From contig DASCMO010000076.1 of NCBI GenBank assembly GCA_036010965.1, forward strand, positions 1-9,202: a stretch of 9,202 bases of DNA, given 5' to 3'. The DNA is from GCA-2686265 sp036010965. GTDB taxonomy: Bacteria; Planctomycetota; UBA1135; GCA-002686595. Numbering within the stretch: the first letter of the stretch is position 1; every line of letters starts with the position of its first letter. Shown here piece after piece: positions 1 to 7,059 of the stretch. Under the pieces are notes generated by a model. The model ran no database searches and was not told where the DNA came from. It worked only from the letters and a program-made list of their open reading frames with translations. The position numbers and the translations under genes were made by a program.

Positions 1-753
1 GCCCTCCAGAGCACGGACTACGAGGGCACAGAAGCACGGCAGTACGTCGGCTACCACCACGACGTCGCCCAGACCAAGACCTTCCTGGCCGGAGTGCTGA
101 CCCTCGCCCGCGCGCGCGAGGGAACCTCGGGGACGACCGACTGGGCGCGTCTCGAGCGCACGCTCTGCGAGCTCGTCGCGCCTTCCTTCTTCGAGCCCTT
201 GCGCCGCCAGGCGGAAGCCTGTGCCGACGCCCGCGAGGCCTTCTTCCTGGGTGGTGCGCAGACCCTGCCCCTGGCGCGCTTCGCAGCCTACAAGCTCTTC
301 GAGTTCGACCGCCCGGCGCACTTCGCCGACCTCGAAGAATACTGCCACACCCACTACTTCGTGACGCGCCCCGGGGCAGCGATCGTGTGCCTCCTGGATG
401 ACGAGGACAGCGCCCGCCGGGCCGGCGAGATCGTCGGCGTTCTCGCCGAACTGCTGGAGGCGCAGGTAGTGCTTCTGTGCGCAGCAGACATCGCTACGCC
501 ATGGGCCGAGGCAGTCGAGCGCATCGAGTACCCCACCGGCGAGGGCTCGCCCCTCGAGCGACAGGTAGCCCTGGCCCTGGCCGTCGAGTGGTTGACCTAC
601 CTCTGGGGGCGCGTGGGTGCCCCGAACGTGAACTCCTTCCACGGAGGGCACGACACCGAGCGCCTCGTGGCGGGCACGATGCGCACGATTCGCCGCTCCC
701 GAGTGGTTGCGGAGGGGAGTAGACTGGAGCCGGACGGAGCGCCCCGTGGATGA
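1..753 (+). CDS. SIS-domain sugar isomerase-like protein, C-terminal part (5' truncated)
   Basis: The frame is open from the first base of the window to a TGA at 751-753, giving 250 residues; the true start lies upstream, and the internal GTG at 94 is probably not the start. Residues 21-37 (DVAQTKTFLAGVLTLAR) resemble the helix that closes the first SIS domain in GlmS-like proteins (a 'vAsTKaftaq' pattern). Residues 80-130 look like the start of a second SIS domain: a beta strand and glycine turn (FFLGGAQTLP), then a helix with ALK-like spacing (ARFAAYKLFEF), then an E/H-containing segment (DLEEYCHTHYF) and a strand (GAAIVCLL). The family binds phosphosugars and acts as isomerase, deaminase or regulator in the cytoplasm. 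The segment NSFHGGHDTERL near residues 211-222 precedes a TMRTIRRSR tail where related proteins end. The substrate cannot be told. Family placement rests on pattern similarity; the N-terminal half that would decide between GlmS-like, AgaS-like and other types is missing. Confidence 0.72.
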   Translation, partial: ALQSTDYEGTEARQYVGYHHDVAQTKTFLAGVLTLARAREGTSGTTDWARLERTLCELVAPSFFEPLRRQAEACADAREAFFLGGAQTLPLARFAAYKLFEFDRPAHFADLEEYCHTHYFVTRPGAAIVCLLDDEDSARRAGEIVGVLAELLEAQVVLLCAADIATPWAEAVERIEYPTGEGSPLERQVALALAVEWLTYLWGRVGAPNVNSFHGGHDTERLVAGTMRTIRRSRVVAEGSRLEPDGAPRG

Positions 754-826
754 CCAGCGACCTGCGCCGCCGGGCGGGAGGCGTCCCGAAGCGCCCCTCT
801 CCGCTCGCGTAGCCACGACCTGACGG

Positions 827-3800
827 ATGACGCCCCTCCTGCCACTTCTGCTCCTCGCGAGCGCGACCGCTCACGGACCAGGTCCGACCGAGAAGTCGAT
901 CGCTGATGACGATCTCTTTCGCGAGCGCATCGCGCCGATCCTCGAGCAGCGCTGCGGCCGCTGCCACGGCACCGAGGCCCGGCGCGTCAAGGGCGGCCTG
1001 CTCATGGACAACCGCGAGGCCCTGCTAGCTGGCGGAGACAGCGGGCCCGCGATCGTTCCGGGGGACTCCAACGCCAGCCTGCTGATCCGCGCCGTTCGCT
1101 ATACCGATGGGGACCTTGAGATGCCGCCCAAGGGGCGCATCTCGGCCGAGGAAGTGGCTGAGCTGGAGCGCTGGGTCGAGCTGGGCGCTCCCTGGCCCCC
1201 CGCGGCCATCCCCGACACCCAACGCGAGGCGCTACGCTTCTTCGAGGCTGATGTGCGGCCGGTGTTCGCGGCGCGCTGCTACGAGTGCCACGGTCCGGAG
1301 GTCGCCAAACCCGAGGGCGGCCTGCGCATGACTGGCCGCGCGGCCTTGCTCGCCGGCGGTCCGAGCGGGCCTGCGATCGTGCCCGGCGACGCGGCCGAGA
1401 GCCTGCTGATGCGCGCCGTGGGCCACGAGGATCCCGACCTGCGCATGCCCCCGGAGGAGCGCATCACCCAGGCGGAGATGGACGCCATCGCCACCTGGAT
1501 CGATCTGGGGGCTCCCTGGCCCACGAGCGCTGCAGGGGCGAATGAGGAGGGCGTGGACATAGAGGCAGGCCGCTCCTGGTGGTCCTTTCAGCCCCTTACG
1601 CGCCCCGAGCCGCCGATACTCGGAGAGGATTCCCGCGCCTCGCATCCGATCGACGCCTTCGTCCTCGCTCGCCTCGATCAGGCCGGCCTGGTCCCCAACC
1701 CTGCGGCCGACGCGCGCACCCTCGTGCGGCGCGCGACCTTCGACCTATGGGGTCTGCCGCCCACCTTCGAGGAGGTGCAGGCCTACATCACCGATGGCGC
1801 GCCTGGCCGCTGGGGGCGACTGATCGACCGCCTGCTCGCATCGCCACGCTACGGCGAGCGCTGGGGACGGCGCTGGCTGGACGTCGTGCGCTACGCCGAT
1901 ACCAACGGCTACGAGGTGGACGCGCCCAAACCCTACGCCTGGCGCTTCCGCGACTACGTCATCGACTCACTCAACGCCGACAAGCCCTACGACCGTTTCC
2001 TGATGGAGCAGCTCGCGGGAGACGAACTAGAACCCTCCAGCGATGAGGCCATCGTCGCCACAGGGTTGTATCACCTCGGCCCCTGGGACAGCGAACCCGA
2101 CGACCGCCAGCAGGCCATCTTCGACGGACGGGACGATGTGATGCGCACGATCGGCGAGGGCCTGATGGGCATGTCCATCGGCTGCGCGCGCTGTCACGAC
2201 CACAAGTTCGATCCCATTCGACAGGAGGACTACTACGGGCTCCTAGCCTTCCTCCAGAACGTGCGCCCCTACGCTCCGGTGCGCTTCGAGGCTGGATCGC
2301 CCACGATGACAGCTCTCAGCCCGAGCGCCGGGGAGCTCGCGCGTCACGAACGGCAACGCGCCAGCCGCATCGAGGAGCTGGAGGCGCGCAAGGAGCATGC
2401 CGCCGCAATTCTCCGGACCGAACGCCTCGCGGGGTTTCTCGAGGACCTTCCCAGCGAGGTGCGCGAGGCTCACGCACACCCCCCCGGGGACCGAACAAAC
2501 CAACAGCGACGGCTCCTCGGCCAGCTAAACTCGCTCGGCGGTTCCATCCGCGAGCCAGCTGCGGCACTCGAAGCGCGGGTGAAAAAGGAGGTCTACCGCA
2601 TCGACCAGGAGGCCGAACTTACCCGCACCTCGTTCGAAGGCGAGATCGCCTGGGCCCTCGCCGCGCGCGAAGCTGAAGGGCCGCCGGCCGAGACGCGAGT
2701 CCTGGTCCGCGGCCAGCCCCGGCGCCCGGGACGCCGGGTCGAACCACACTTTCCGCCGGTGCTCATCCCCAGCGCAGACGGAGTTTCCAGCGCTGGAAGC
2801 GCAGACGGTACCTCGCCCCTGCGCGAGGACTCGTCCCGCGGGCGCCGGCGCCTCCTGGCCGAGTGGCTGGTCTCCCCCGCGCACCCGACGGTCGCGCGCG
2901 TGATGGTCAACCGCCTCTGGCTTGGACACTTCGGCCGAGGAATCGTCTCCACCCCCGGGGACTTTGGCGCCCAGGGGTCGCCGCCCACCCATCCGCAATT
3001 ACTCGACTGGCTCGCCAGCGAGTTGATCGCCCGGGAATGGAGCCTGAAAGCGCTCCACCGCCTGATCCTCTCGTCGGACGCCTACCGGCGCTCCTCATCG
3101 ACCGCCAACGACGCGGCCCGTGCGGTCGATCCCGATGGCCTCCTGCTCTGGCGGCAGGGTCTGCGGCGCCTGGAAGCCGAGGCCCTGCGCGACTCCCTGC
3201 TGGCGGTCAGCGGCGAGCTCTCGCTCGAGATGGGAGGCCCGGGCTTCTACCCTCGCATCACCCGCGAGGCCCTGGCCAGCGCTTCACGCCCGGGGGCGGG
3301 ATGGAGCCTCTCGCCCCTCGACCAGCGCAATCGACGCTCGGTCTACAGCTTCGCCAAGCGCGGGTTGGCCGTGCCCCTGCTCGAGGTCTTCGACCTCGCT
3401 GATCCCAACAACCCGATCGGGGCTCGAGCCGTCACGACCGTGGCGCCCCAGGCGTTGACGCTTCTGCACTCCGATCTTCCCAACCGCCTGGCCGCCGCCC
3501 TCGCGCGGCGCGTCGCCGCCGATGCGGGGATCGATCCCGCCGCGCGGGTCGAGCGCCTCTTCGAGCTGGCCCTCTCCCGCTCTCCCGACGCAGCGGAGCT
3601 CGCCAGCGCCCAGTCCTACCTTGCGAGCCAGGCCGCGTCCGTGCCCCCGCGTTCCATCTCGATCGAGGTCATGGTCCCCTCCCGCCTGGCGCTGGAGTAC
3701 CTCGAACAACTCGATGCGACCGACATCCTGCACGCGCCACGCGAGGGGTGGCGCGCGACCCGAGGTGTCTGGGGCGGTGAGTACAACGCGACCCTTGGGC

Positions 3801-4339
3801 TGGATCCTGACCTAGGACCGGCGGCATTCCTGTCCGATCCGTCCTGTTCTGACGGTCGCTTCACGGCGCAGGTGCGCCTGGAGCCTGGGTGCGAGCGAGC
3901 CGCCCTGATCCTGCGCGGCGATCCGTTCCGCAACGCCTTCGCGGGTATCGAACTGGTCCTCGACCCGCCCGCGCAAGAGGTGCGCCTGGTGCAGCACGTC
4001 CCGCTCCGGGCACCGCGCACCCTGGCCTCGGCCCGCGCCCAGATCGAGGCCGGACGCTGGATAGCGGTCTCCCTGGAGGTCGTGGGAGTGCGCGTGCGAG
4101 CACGCCTCGACGGCCTGCTCGACGCGCCCCTCGATGCGACCACAGATTTCAGCGCTCCGGGCCTGCTCGGTCTGCGCAGTTTTGGCGCCGGGTTCTCCGT
4201 CGCCCAGGGGGTCCTGCAGCCCGCCGACGCTCCGGCCCTGGAGCTCGCGCCCCCCAAAGGCCCTGACCCTCAGCTGGCGGCGCTCGAGTCCCTGTGCCTG
4301 ATCGTCCTGAACCTGAACGAGTTTGCCTACGTCGACTGA
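827..4339 (+). CDS. PSD1-type exported cytochrome c protein (PSCyt1 x2, DUF1549, DUF1553) with inserted jelly-roll domain
   Basis: This 1170-aa protein has the Planctomycete cytochrome layout. The start is firm: ATG 827 follows an in-frame TGA at 821-823, with no Shine-Dalgarno. Residues 1-17 form a hydrophobic Sec-type signal (MTPLLPLLLLASATAHG), though without a basic n-region. Two tandem PSCyt1 modules follow, with heme-binding CGRCH (43-47) and CYECH (151-155) and candidate axial methionines in EMPP (Met99) and RMPP (Met207). DUF1549 spans about 250-480, with RYGERWGRRWLDVVRYADTN (341-360) and the family's own third CxxCH in GCARCHDHKFDPI (452-464). A charged, helix-rich linker covers about 500-620. 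DUF1553 starts near VLVRGQPRRPG (625-635), continues through VNRLWLGHFGRGIV (694-707), and ends with the family's terminal LNLNEFAYVD (1161-1170). Between the main DUF1553 body and that ending lies an extra domain of about 200 residues that looks like a LamG/DUF1080 jelly roll. The protein should act outside the cytoplasm and carry covalent heme. Its reaction is unknown; electron transfer or a hydrolytic partnership with the next gene is inference. It overlaps the DUF1501 gene by one base. Confidence 0.95.
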   Translation: MTPLLPLLLLASATAHGPGPTEKSIADDDLFRERIAPILEQRCGRCHGTEARRVKGGLLMDNREALLAGGDSGPAIVPGDSNASLLIRAVRYTDGDLEMPPKGRISAEEVAELERWVELGAPWPPAAIPDTQREALRFFEADVRPVFAARCYECHGPEVAKPEGGLRMTGRAALLAGGPSGPAIVPGDAAESLLMRAVGHEDPDLRMPPEERITQAEMDAIATWIDLGAPWPTSAAGANEEGVDIEAGRSWWSFQPLTRPEPPILGEDSRASHPIDAFVLARLDQAGLVPNPAADARTLVRRATFDLWGLPPTFEEVQAYITDGAPGRWGRLIDRLLASPRYGERWGRRWLDVVRYADTNGYEVDAPKPYAWRFRDYVIDSLNADKPYDRFLMEQLAGDELEPSSDEAIVATGLYHLGPWDSEPDDRQQAIFDGRDDVMRTIGEGLMGMSIGCARCHDHKFDPIRQEDYYGLLAFLQNVRPYAPVRFEAGSPTMTALSPSAGELARHERQRASRIEELEARKEHAAAILRTERLAGFLEDLPSEVREAHAHPPGDRTNQQRRLLGQLNSLGGSIREPAAALEARVKKEVYRIDQEAELTRTSFEGEIAWALAAREAEGPPAETRVLVRGQPRRPGRRVEPHFPPVLIPSADGVSSAGSADGTSPLREDSSRGRRRLLAEWLVSPAHPTVARVMVNRLWLGHFGRGIVSTPGDFGAQGSPPTHPQLLDWLASELIAREWSLKALHRLILSSDAYRRSSSTANDAARAVDPDGLLLWRQGLRRLEAEALRDSLLAVSGELSLEMGGPGFYPRITREALASASRPGAGWSLSPLDQRNRRSVYSFAKRGLAVPLLEVFDLADPNNPIGARAVTTVAPQALTLLHSDLPNRLAAALARRVAADAGIDPAARVERLFELALSRSPDAAELASAQSYLASQAASVPPRSISIEVMVPSRLALEYLEQLDATDILHAPREGWRATRGVWGGEYNATLGLDPDLGPAAFLSDPSCSDGRFTAQVRLEPGCERAALILRGDPFRNAFAGIELVLDPPAQEVRLVQHVPLRAPRTLASARAQIEAGRWIAVSLEVVGVRVRARLDGLLDAPLDATTDFSAPGLLGLRSFGAGFSVAQGVLQPADAPALELAPPKGPDPQLAALESLCLIVLNLNEFAYVD
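911..1201 (+). repeat. First PSCyt1 heme module (repeat copy 1)
   Basis: Residues 29-125 of the cytochrome protein, carrying CGRCH and EMPP. The module is repeated 108 codons (324 bp) downstream in the same order: CxxCHG, GGL-M, ALLAGG, SGPAIVPGD, SLL-RAV, MPP, W-LGAPWP. Over the 35-residue core beginning GGLLM, 26 residues are identical to copy 2 by eye. Confidence 0.88.
1235..1525 (+). repeat. Second PSCyt1 heme module (repeat copy 2)
   Basis: Residues 137-233 of the cytochrome protein, carrying CYECH and RMPP. It aligns with copy 1 with no visible gap between the CxxCH and APWP motifs, so it is an internal tandem duplication of a whole domain. Both copies keep every residue expected for heme attachment, so neither looks decayed. 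Confidence 0.88.
3734..4216 (+). other. Jelly-roll (LamG / DUF1080-like) domain inserted near the end of DUF1553
   Basis: Residues about 970-1130 of the cytochrome protein. The segment has the pattern of a concanavalin-like beta sandwich: an opening GWRATRGVWGGEYNATL with paired tryptophans, a strand RFTAQVRLEP, then ALILRGDPFRNAFAGIELVL, GRWIAVSLEVVGVRVRARLD, and a closing GLLGLRSFGAGFSVAQGVL. The same order (dG-W, gglvfR, Gy-v-ld, G-W-lrv-v-G, lDG, G-vGLr) is typical of DUF1080 and LamG-like domains. Such folds often bind glycans or serve as extracellular contact modules. The fold call rests on strand pattern only, and boundaries are approximate. The segment is in frame and has the same base composition as the flanks. 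Confidence 0.68.
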
Positions 4340-4341
4340 TG
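4337..4341 (+). promoter_or_regulatory. TGATG stop-start overlap (translational coupling)
   Basis: The TGA of the cytochrome gene (4337-4339) and the ATG of the DUF1501 gene (4339-4341) share one base. There is no purine-rich ribosome site just upstream, which favours reinitiation by the terminating ribosome and roughly matched output of the two proteins. Confidence 0.8.
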
Positions 4342-5811
4342 AGCCCTTCCAACCTGATCCCCTCCCCCGGACCCACGCGACGTGATGTGCTGCGGCAGGC
4401 CGGGGCGGCCCTGGCGGGCGGTGGGCTGCTGGGTGCCCTCGCGAGCGCCGACGAGAAGAACGCGGGCGGCGCAGGGCCCCATCACACCCCGCGCGTCAAG
4501 CGCGTCCTGTACCTGTTCATGTTCGGCGGTCCGTCCCAGATGGACCTCTTCGACTACAAGCCCGAGCTGCAAGCCCGGACTGGCCAGTCGATCGACTTCG
4601 AGCGACGCCGGCACAAGTTTAGGGAGGCACACCTGCTGGGATCTGCGCGCACCTTCAAGCGCTGGGGGGACGCGGGCCAGTGGTGTTCCGACGCCTTCGA
4701 GCACCTGCCGCACCACATGGACAAGCTGGCGGTAGTGAAGAGCCTCTACACCGATTCCTTCGCCCACGGCTCGGCCGTCCTGCAGATGAACAGCGGCCAG
4801 GTGTTTCAGGGCCACCCTTCCCTCGGAACTTGGGTGACCTACGGGCTCGGCTCTGAGGGCAACGACCTCCCGCCGTACGTGGTCATGCACGATCCGCGCG
4901 GCGGCCCGATCTCCGGTTCGGCCAACTGGACCAGCGGTTACATGCCCGCCAACTACCAGGGCACGCTCTTCCGCGCCGTGGGCGATCCGTTGCTGCACAT
5001 GGCGCCCGGTCCGGAGTCGAACAGTGCGAGCATGACGACCGAGATGCAGGAGCAGCGGCTCGCCCTGCTCGCGCGACTCAACGATCGCCATGCCTCCTTG
5101 CGTCCGGGACATTCCAACCTGCAGGCCCGCACGAACACCTACCGCTTGGCCCACCGCATGCAGTCCTCGGCCCCCGAGGCCCTTGATCTGTCTGCCGAGG
5201 ACGAGGCCACCCAGGCCATGTACGGCCTGCACGATCCGCGACCGGATCATCCCCTCTCCGTCGGTCCGGCCGTCTTCGGCCGGCAGTGCCTGATCGCCCG
5301 CCGCTTGCTGGAGCGCGGGGTGCGCTTCGTGCAAATCTACCACGGCGGCGGACACCAGCAGCAGACCTGGGACGCGCACCACGGTGTGGAGGAGAACCTC
5401 GCCATCCACTGTCCCGAGGTCGACCGCCCCATCGCGGGCCTCTTGACCGATCTGGATCGACGCGGCCTGCTCGAGGAGACCCTGGTGATATGGGGTGGCG
5501 AGTTTGGCCGCTCTCCGGTGAGCCAGCAGGCAGGCGACGGGCAGGAGGCCGCCTCCCTCGGCCGGGACCACAACCCCAAGGCCTGCACGGCATGGCTGGC
5601 CGGCGGGGGAATCAGGCCTGGTTCCTACGGCGAGACCGACGAGCTGGGCTCCGAGGCCGCTGTGAATCGGCACCACGTGCGTGACCTGCACGCCACGGTG
5701 CTGCACCTGCTCGGCTTCGATCACGAGCGTCTGACTTATCACCACGCGGGATTCGACCGCAAGCTCACTGGAGTCGTCGAGCCCGAACTGATGCACGGCA
5801 TCCTGGCCTGA
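4339..5811 (+). CDS. DUF1501 family protein, Tat-exported
   Basis: This is a 490-aa member of the DUF1501 family (alkaline phosphatase / sulfatase-like superfamily, function unproven), usually found beside DUF1549/DUF1553 cytochromes. Residues 13-37 are a Tat signal: TRRDVLR, an Ala/Gly-rich hydrophobic stretch, then ALASA. Family motifs follow in order: RVLYLFMFGGPSQMDLFDYK (55-74), GHPSLGTWVTYGLGS (158-172), YMPANYQGTLF (201-211), FGRQCLIARRLLERGVRFV (313-331), TWDAHHG (343-349), DLDRRGLLEETLVIWGGEFG (371-390) and GRDHNPKACTAWLAGGG (408-424). The Asp/His residues in SQMD, WDAHH, GEFGR and GRDHN sit where the superfamily keeps metal ligands, but ligand assignment here is inference. ATG 4339 is preferred over the upstream in-frame GTG at 4294: it shares its A with the preceding stop (TGATG), and the Tat motif then starts at the usual distance from the N-terminus. 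No Shine-Dalgarno is visible, so translation probably depends on termination of the cytochrome gene. Confidence 0.95.
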   Translation: MSPSNLIPSPGPTRRDVLRQAGAALAGGGLLGALASADEKNAGGAGPHHTPRVKRVLYLFMFGGPSQMDLFDYKPELQARTGQSIDFERRRHKFREAHLLGSARTFKRWGDAGQWCSDAFEHLPHHMDKLAVVKSLYTDSFAHGSAVLQMNSGQVFQGHPSLGTWVTYGLGSEGNDLPPYVVMHDPRGGPISGSANWTSGYMPANYQGTLFRAVGDPLLHMAPGPESNSASMTTEMQEQRLALLARLNDRHASLRPGHSNLQARTNTYRLAHRMQSSAPEALDLSAEDEATQAMYGLHDPRPDHPLSVGPAVFGRQCLIARRLLERGVRFVQIYHGGGHQQQTWDAHHGVEENLAIHCPEVDRPIAGLLTDLDRRGLLEETLVIWGGEFGRSPVSQQAGDGQEAASLGRDHNPKACTAWLAGGGIRPGSYGETDELGSEAAVNRHHVRDLHATVLHLLGFDHERLTYHHAGFDRKLTGVVEPELMHGILA

Positions 5812-5833
5812 CGGTGACCGGGCCGCCCGCCGC

Positions 5834-5839
5834 TACACT
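5834..5839 (+). promoter_or_regulatory. Possible -10 element (TACACT) upstream of the isomerase gene
   Basis: TACACT is a fair match to the sigma-70 -10 consensus and stands out in very GC-rich surroundings. It lies in the 183-bp gap between the DUF1501 stop and the isomerase start. No well-spaced -35 is present: CTGACG (5808-5813) would leave 20 bp and GTGACC (5814-5819) only 14 bp. If used, transcription would begin near 5846 and give the isomerase a leader of about 150 nt. Confidence 0.25.
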
Positions 5840-5916
5840 CCCGGAATGCGGATGACAGACGAGGTCTCCGCCGCCCGCGCGTGCATCCGACCACGCTTGC
5901 GCAAGACACCCTGAGC

Positions 5917-5929
5917 CCGGCGACGCCGG
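5917..5929. repeat. 13-bp perfect palindrome CCGGCGACGCCGG
   Basis: Two 6-bp arms around a single central A, in the leader region of the isomerase gene. The loop would be too short for all six pairs to form in RNA, and no U-tract follows, so it is not a good intrinsic terminator. It could be an operator half-site pair or chance in GC-rich DNA. Confidence 0.3.
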
Positions 5930-5994
5930 AAGTGCAGGCAGGAGCCGGGCACGCGGGGTGCACGAAACGATGCCAGCCGGCAGACTAGAACACG

Positions 5995-7059
5995 ATGGAC
6001 CGCAAGATCTCCGCCCGAAAACACGACCACATCCGCCTGGCCCTCGAGCGGGAGGTCGGGCAACCCCGAGTTCAGGGAGCGTTCGATGCGGTAGAGCTCG
6101 TGCACCGCGCCCTGCCCGAGCTTGACCGCGACGAGATCGACCCCTCCCTCGAACTGTTCGGACGGCGCCTGGCCTTTCCACTCCTGATCGGAAGCATGAC
6201 CGGTGGAACGGCCCAGGCGCGGACGATCAACCGGCGCCTCGCGGCGGCGGCGCAACACTGTGGCGTGGGCATGTGCCTGGGCTCGCAGCGCATCGCCCTC
6301 GAGCATCCCGAACGGGCTCCGACCTTCGAGGTGCGTGACGTGGCCCCCGACATCCTGCTGGTAGCCAACATCGGAGCCGTGCAGCTCAACTACGGTGTGG
6401 ACGCCCAGCAGATCCGCCAGCTGGCGGACGGGGTCGGCGCGGACGCGGTCGTCTTCCACCTCAACCCTGCCCAGGAGGCCGTGCAGCCGGAAGGGAACAC
6501 GCGCTTCGGCGGCCTCCTCGAGGCCCTGGCGCTTGCGGTCTCGACGATGGGCCTACCCTGCGGCGTCAAAGAAGTCGGCTGCGGCTTCTCGATCGCGGAC
6601 GCGCGCCGCCTTGCTGAGCTGCCCCTGGCCTTCATCGAGAGCGCCGGACGCGGAGGAACCTCATGGACCGCGATCGAGGGGGAGCGCGCCGACAGCGCGC
6701 AAGACCGCGCTCTGGCCCAGGGCCTGGCGGACTGGGGCGTCCCCAGCGTGACGAGTCTCCTCTGCTGCCTGCGCCATGGTGGTGCTCCCGTCATCGCTTC
6801 GGGCGGCCTGCGCAGCGGACTCGATGCCGCCCGCGCCCTGGCGCTCGGAGCCACGGCGACCGCCATGGCCCTGCCCTTGATGCGAGCCGCCGCAGAATCC
6901 GAGGCAGCGGTGATCGAGGAGCTGGAAGGCTTCCGCAAGGCCCTCGTGACGGTTATGTTCCTGACCGGCGCCCGGGACCTGCAGGCACTGCGGGCGGTCC
7001 CCCGACGGGTCCCGCCCCAGGTCGAACCCGAAGCCTGGGAAGGAGGCACGGGGAAGTGA
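5995..7059 (+). CDS. fni: Type 2 isopentenyl-diphosphate delta-isomerase (FMN-dependent)
   Basis: This 354-aa cytosolic enzyme interconverts isopentenyl and dimethylallyl diphosphate, using reduced FMN and Mg2+, to balance the building blocks for quinones, carotenoids and polyprenyl carriers. The family's signatures are all present: RKHDH near the N-terminus (8-12, substrate diphosphate), LLIGSMTGGT (63-72, FMN), VANIGAVQ (123-130), HLNPAQE (155-161) with the Gln160/Glu161 pair that in this family serves catalysis and Mg2+ binding, GVKEVGCG (190-197), AGRGGTSW (217-224), and the FMN phosphate site SGGLRSGLDAARALALGA (269-286). Length is normal for the family. The start is bounded by an in-frame TAG at 5986-5988, so ATG 5995 is the first candidate; no Shine-Dalgarno is visible. 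The last residues (GGTGK) are encoded by the DNA that also provides the ribosome site of the next gene. No catalytic residue appears lost, so it is probably active. Confidence 0.94.
   Translation: MDRKISARKHDHIRLALEREVGQPRVQGAFDAVELVHRALPELDRDEIDPSLELFGRRLAFPLLIGSMTGGTAQARTINRRLAAAAQHCGVGMCLGSQRIALEHPERAPTFEVRDVAPDILLVANIGAVQLNYGVDAQQIRQLADGVGADAVVFHLNPAQEAVQPEGNTRFGGLLEALALAVSTMGLPCGVKEVGCGFSIADARRLAELPLAFIESAGRGGTSWTAIEGERADSAQDRALAQGLADWGVPSVTSLLCCLRHGGAPVIASGGLRSGLDAARALALGATATAMALPLMRAAAESEAAVIEELEGFRKALVTVMFLTGARDLQALRAVPRRVPPQVEPEAWEGGTGK
7041..7046 (+). promoter_or_regulatory. Shine-Dalgarno AGGAGG for the propeller gene
   Basis: AGGAGG lies 9 nt before the in-frame GTG at 7056, inside the 3' end of the isomerase gene. 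It is the only strong ribosome site among the gene starts whose upstream sequence is in the window. It supports GTG 7056 over the later ATG 7098, which has only pyrimidine-rich sequence before it. Chance is possible because the same bases encode Gly codons of the isomerase tail. Confidence 0.6.

Noticed and set aside
720..725. TAGACT as a -10 element for the cytochrome gene
   Set aside because: It lies in the coding end of the SIS gene and no -35-like hexamer is found 16-18 bp upstream. The 73-bp gap at 754-826 shows no better promoter, so promoter placement there is left open.
4294..4338. GTG 4294 as the start of the DUF1501 gene
   Set aside because: It would add 15 residues translated from sequence encoding the conserved end of DUF1553 and move the Tat motif inward; the TGATG overlap at 4339 is the better start.
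4327..5796. 489-codon open frame on the minus strand, spanning nearly the whole DUF1501 gene
   Set aside because: Its translation has no recognisable motif, while the plus strand carries ordered DUF1501 motifs, a Tat signal and a coupled start. Long antisense frames are expected in GC-rich genes with strong third-position GC bias.
5833..6459. 208-codon minus-strand frame over the 5' half of the isomerase and the intergenic gap
   Set aside because: It is antisense to well-conserved isomerase motifs and shows no family features of its own.
6663..7055. Extension of the propeller frame upstream into the isomerase gene
   Set aside because: The upstream part (Arg/Gly/Pro-rich) overlaps the conserved C-terminal half of the isomerase in another frame and would bury the signal peptide; a start at 7056 or 7098 is far more sensible.
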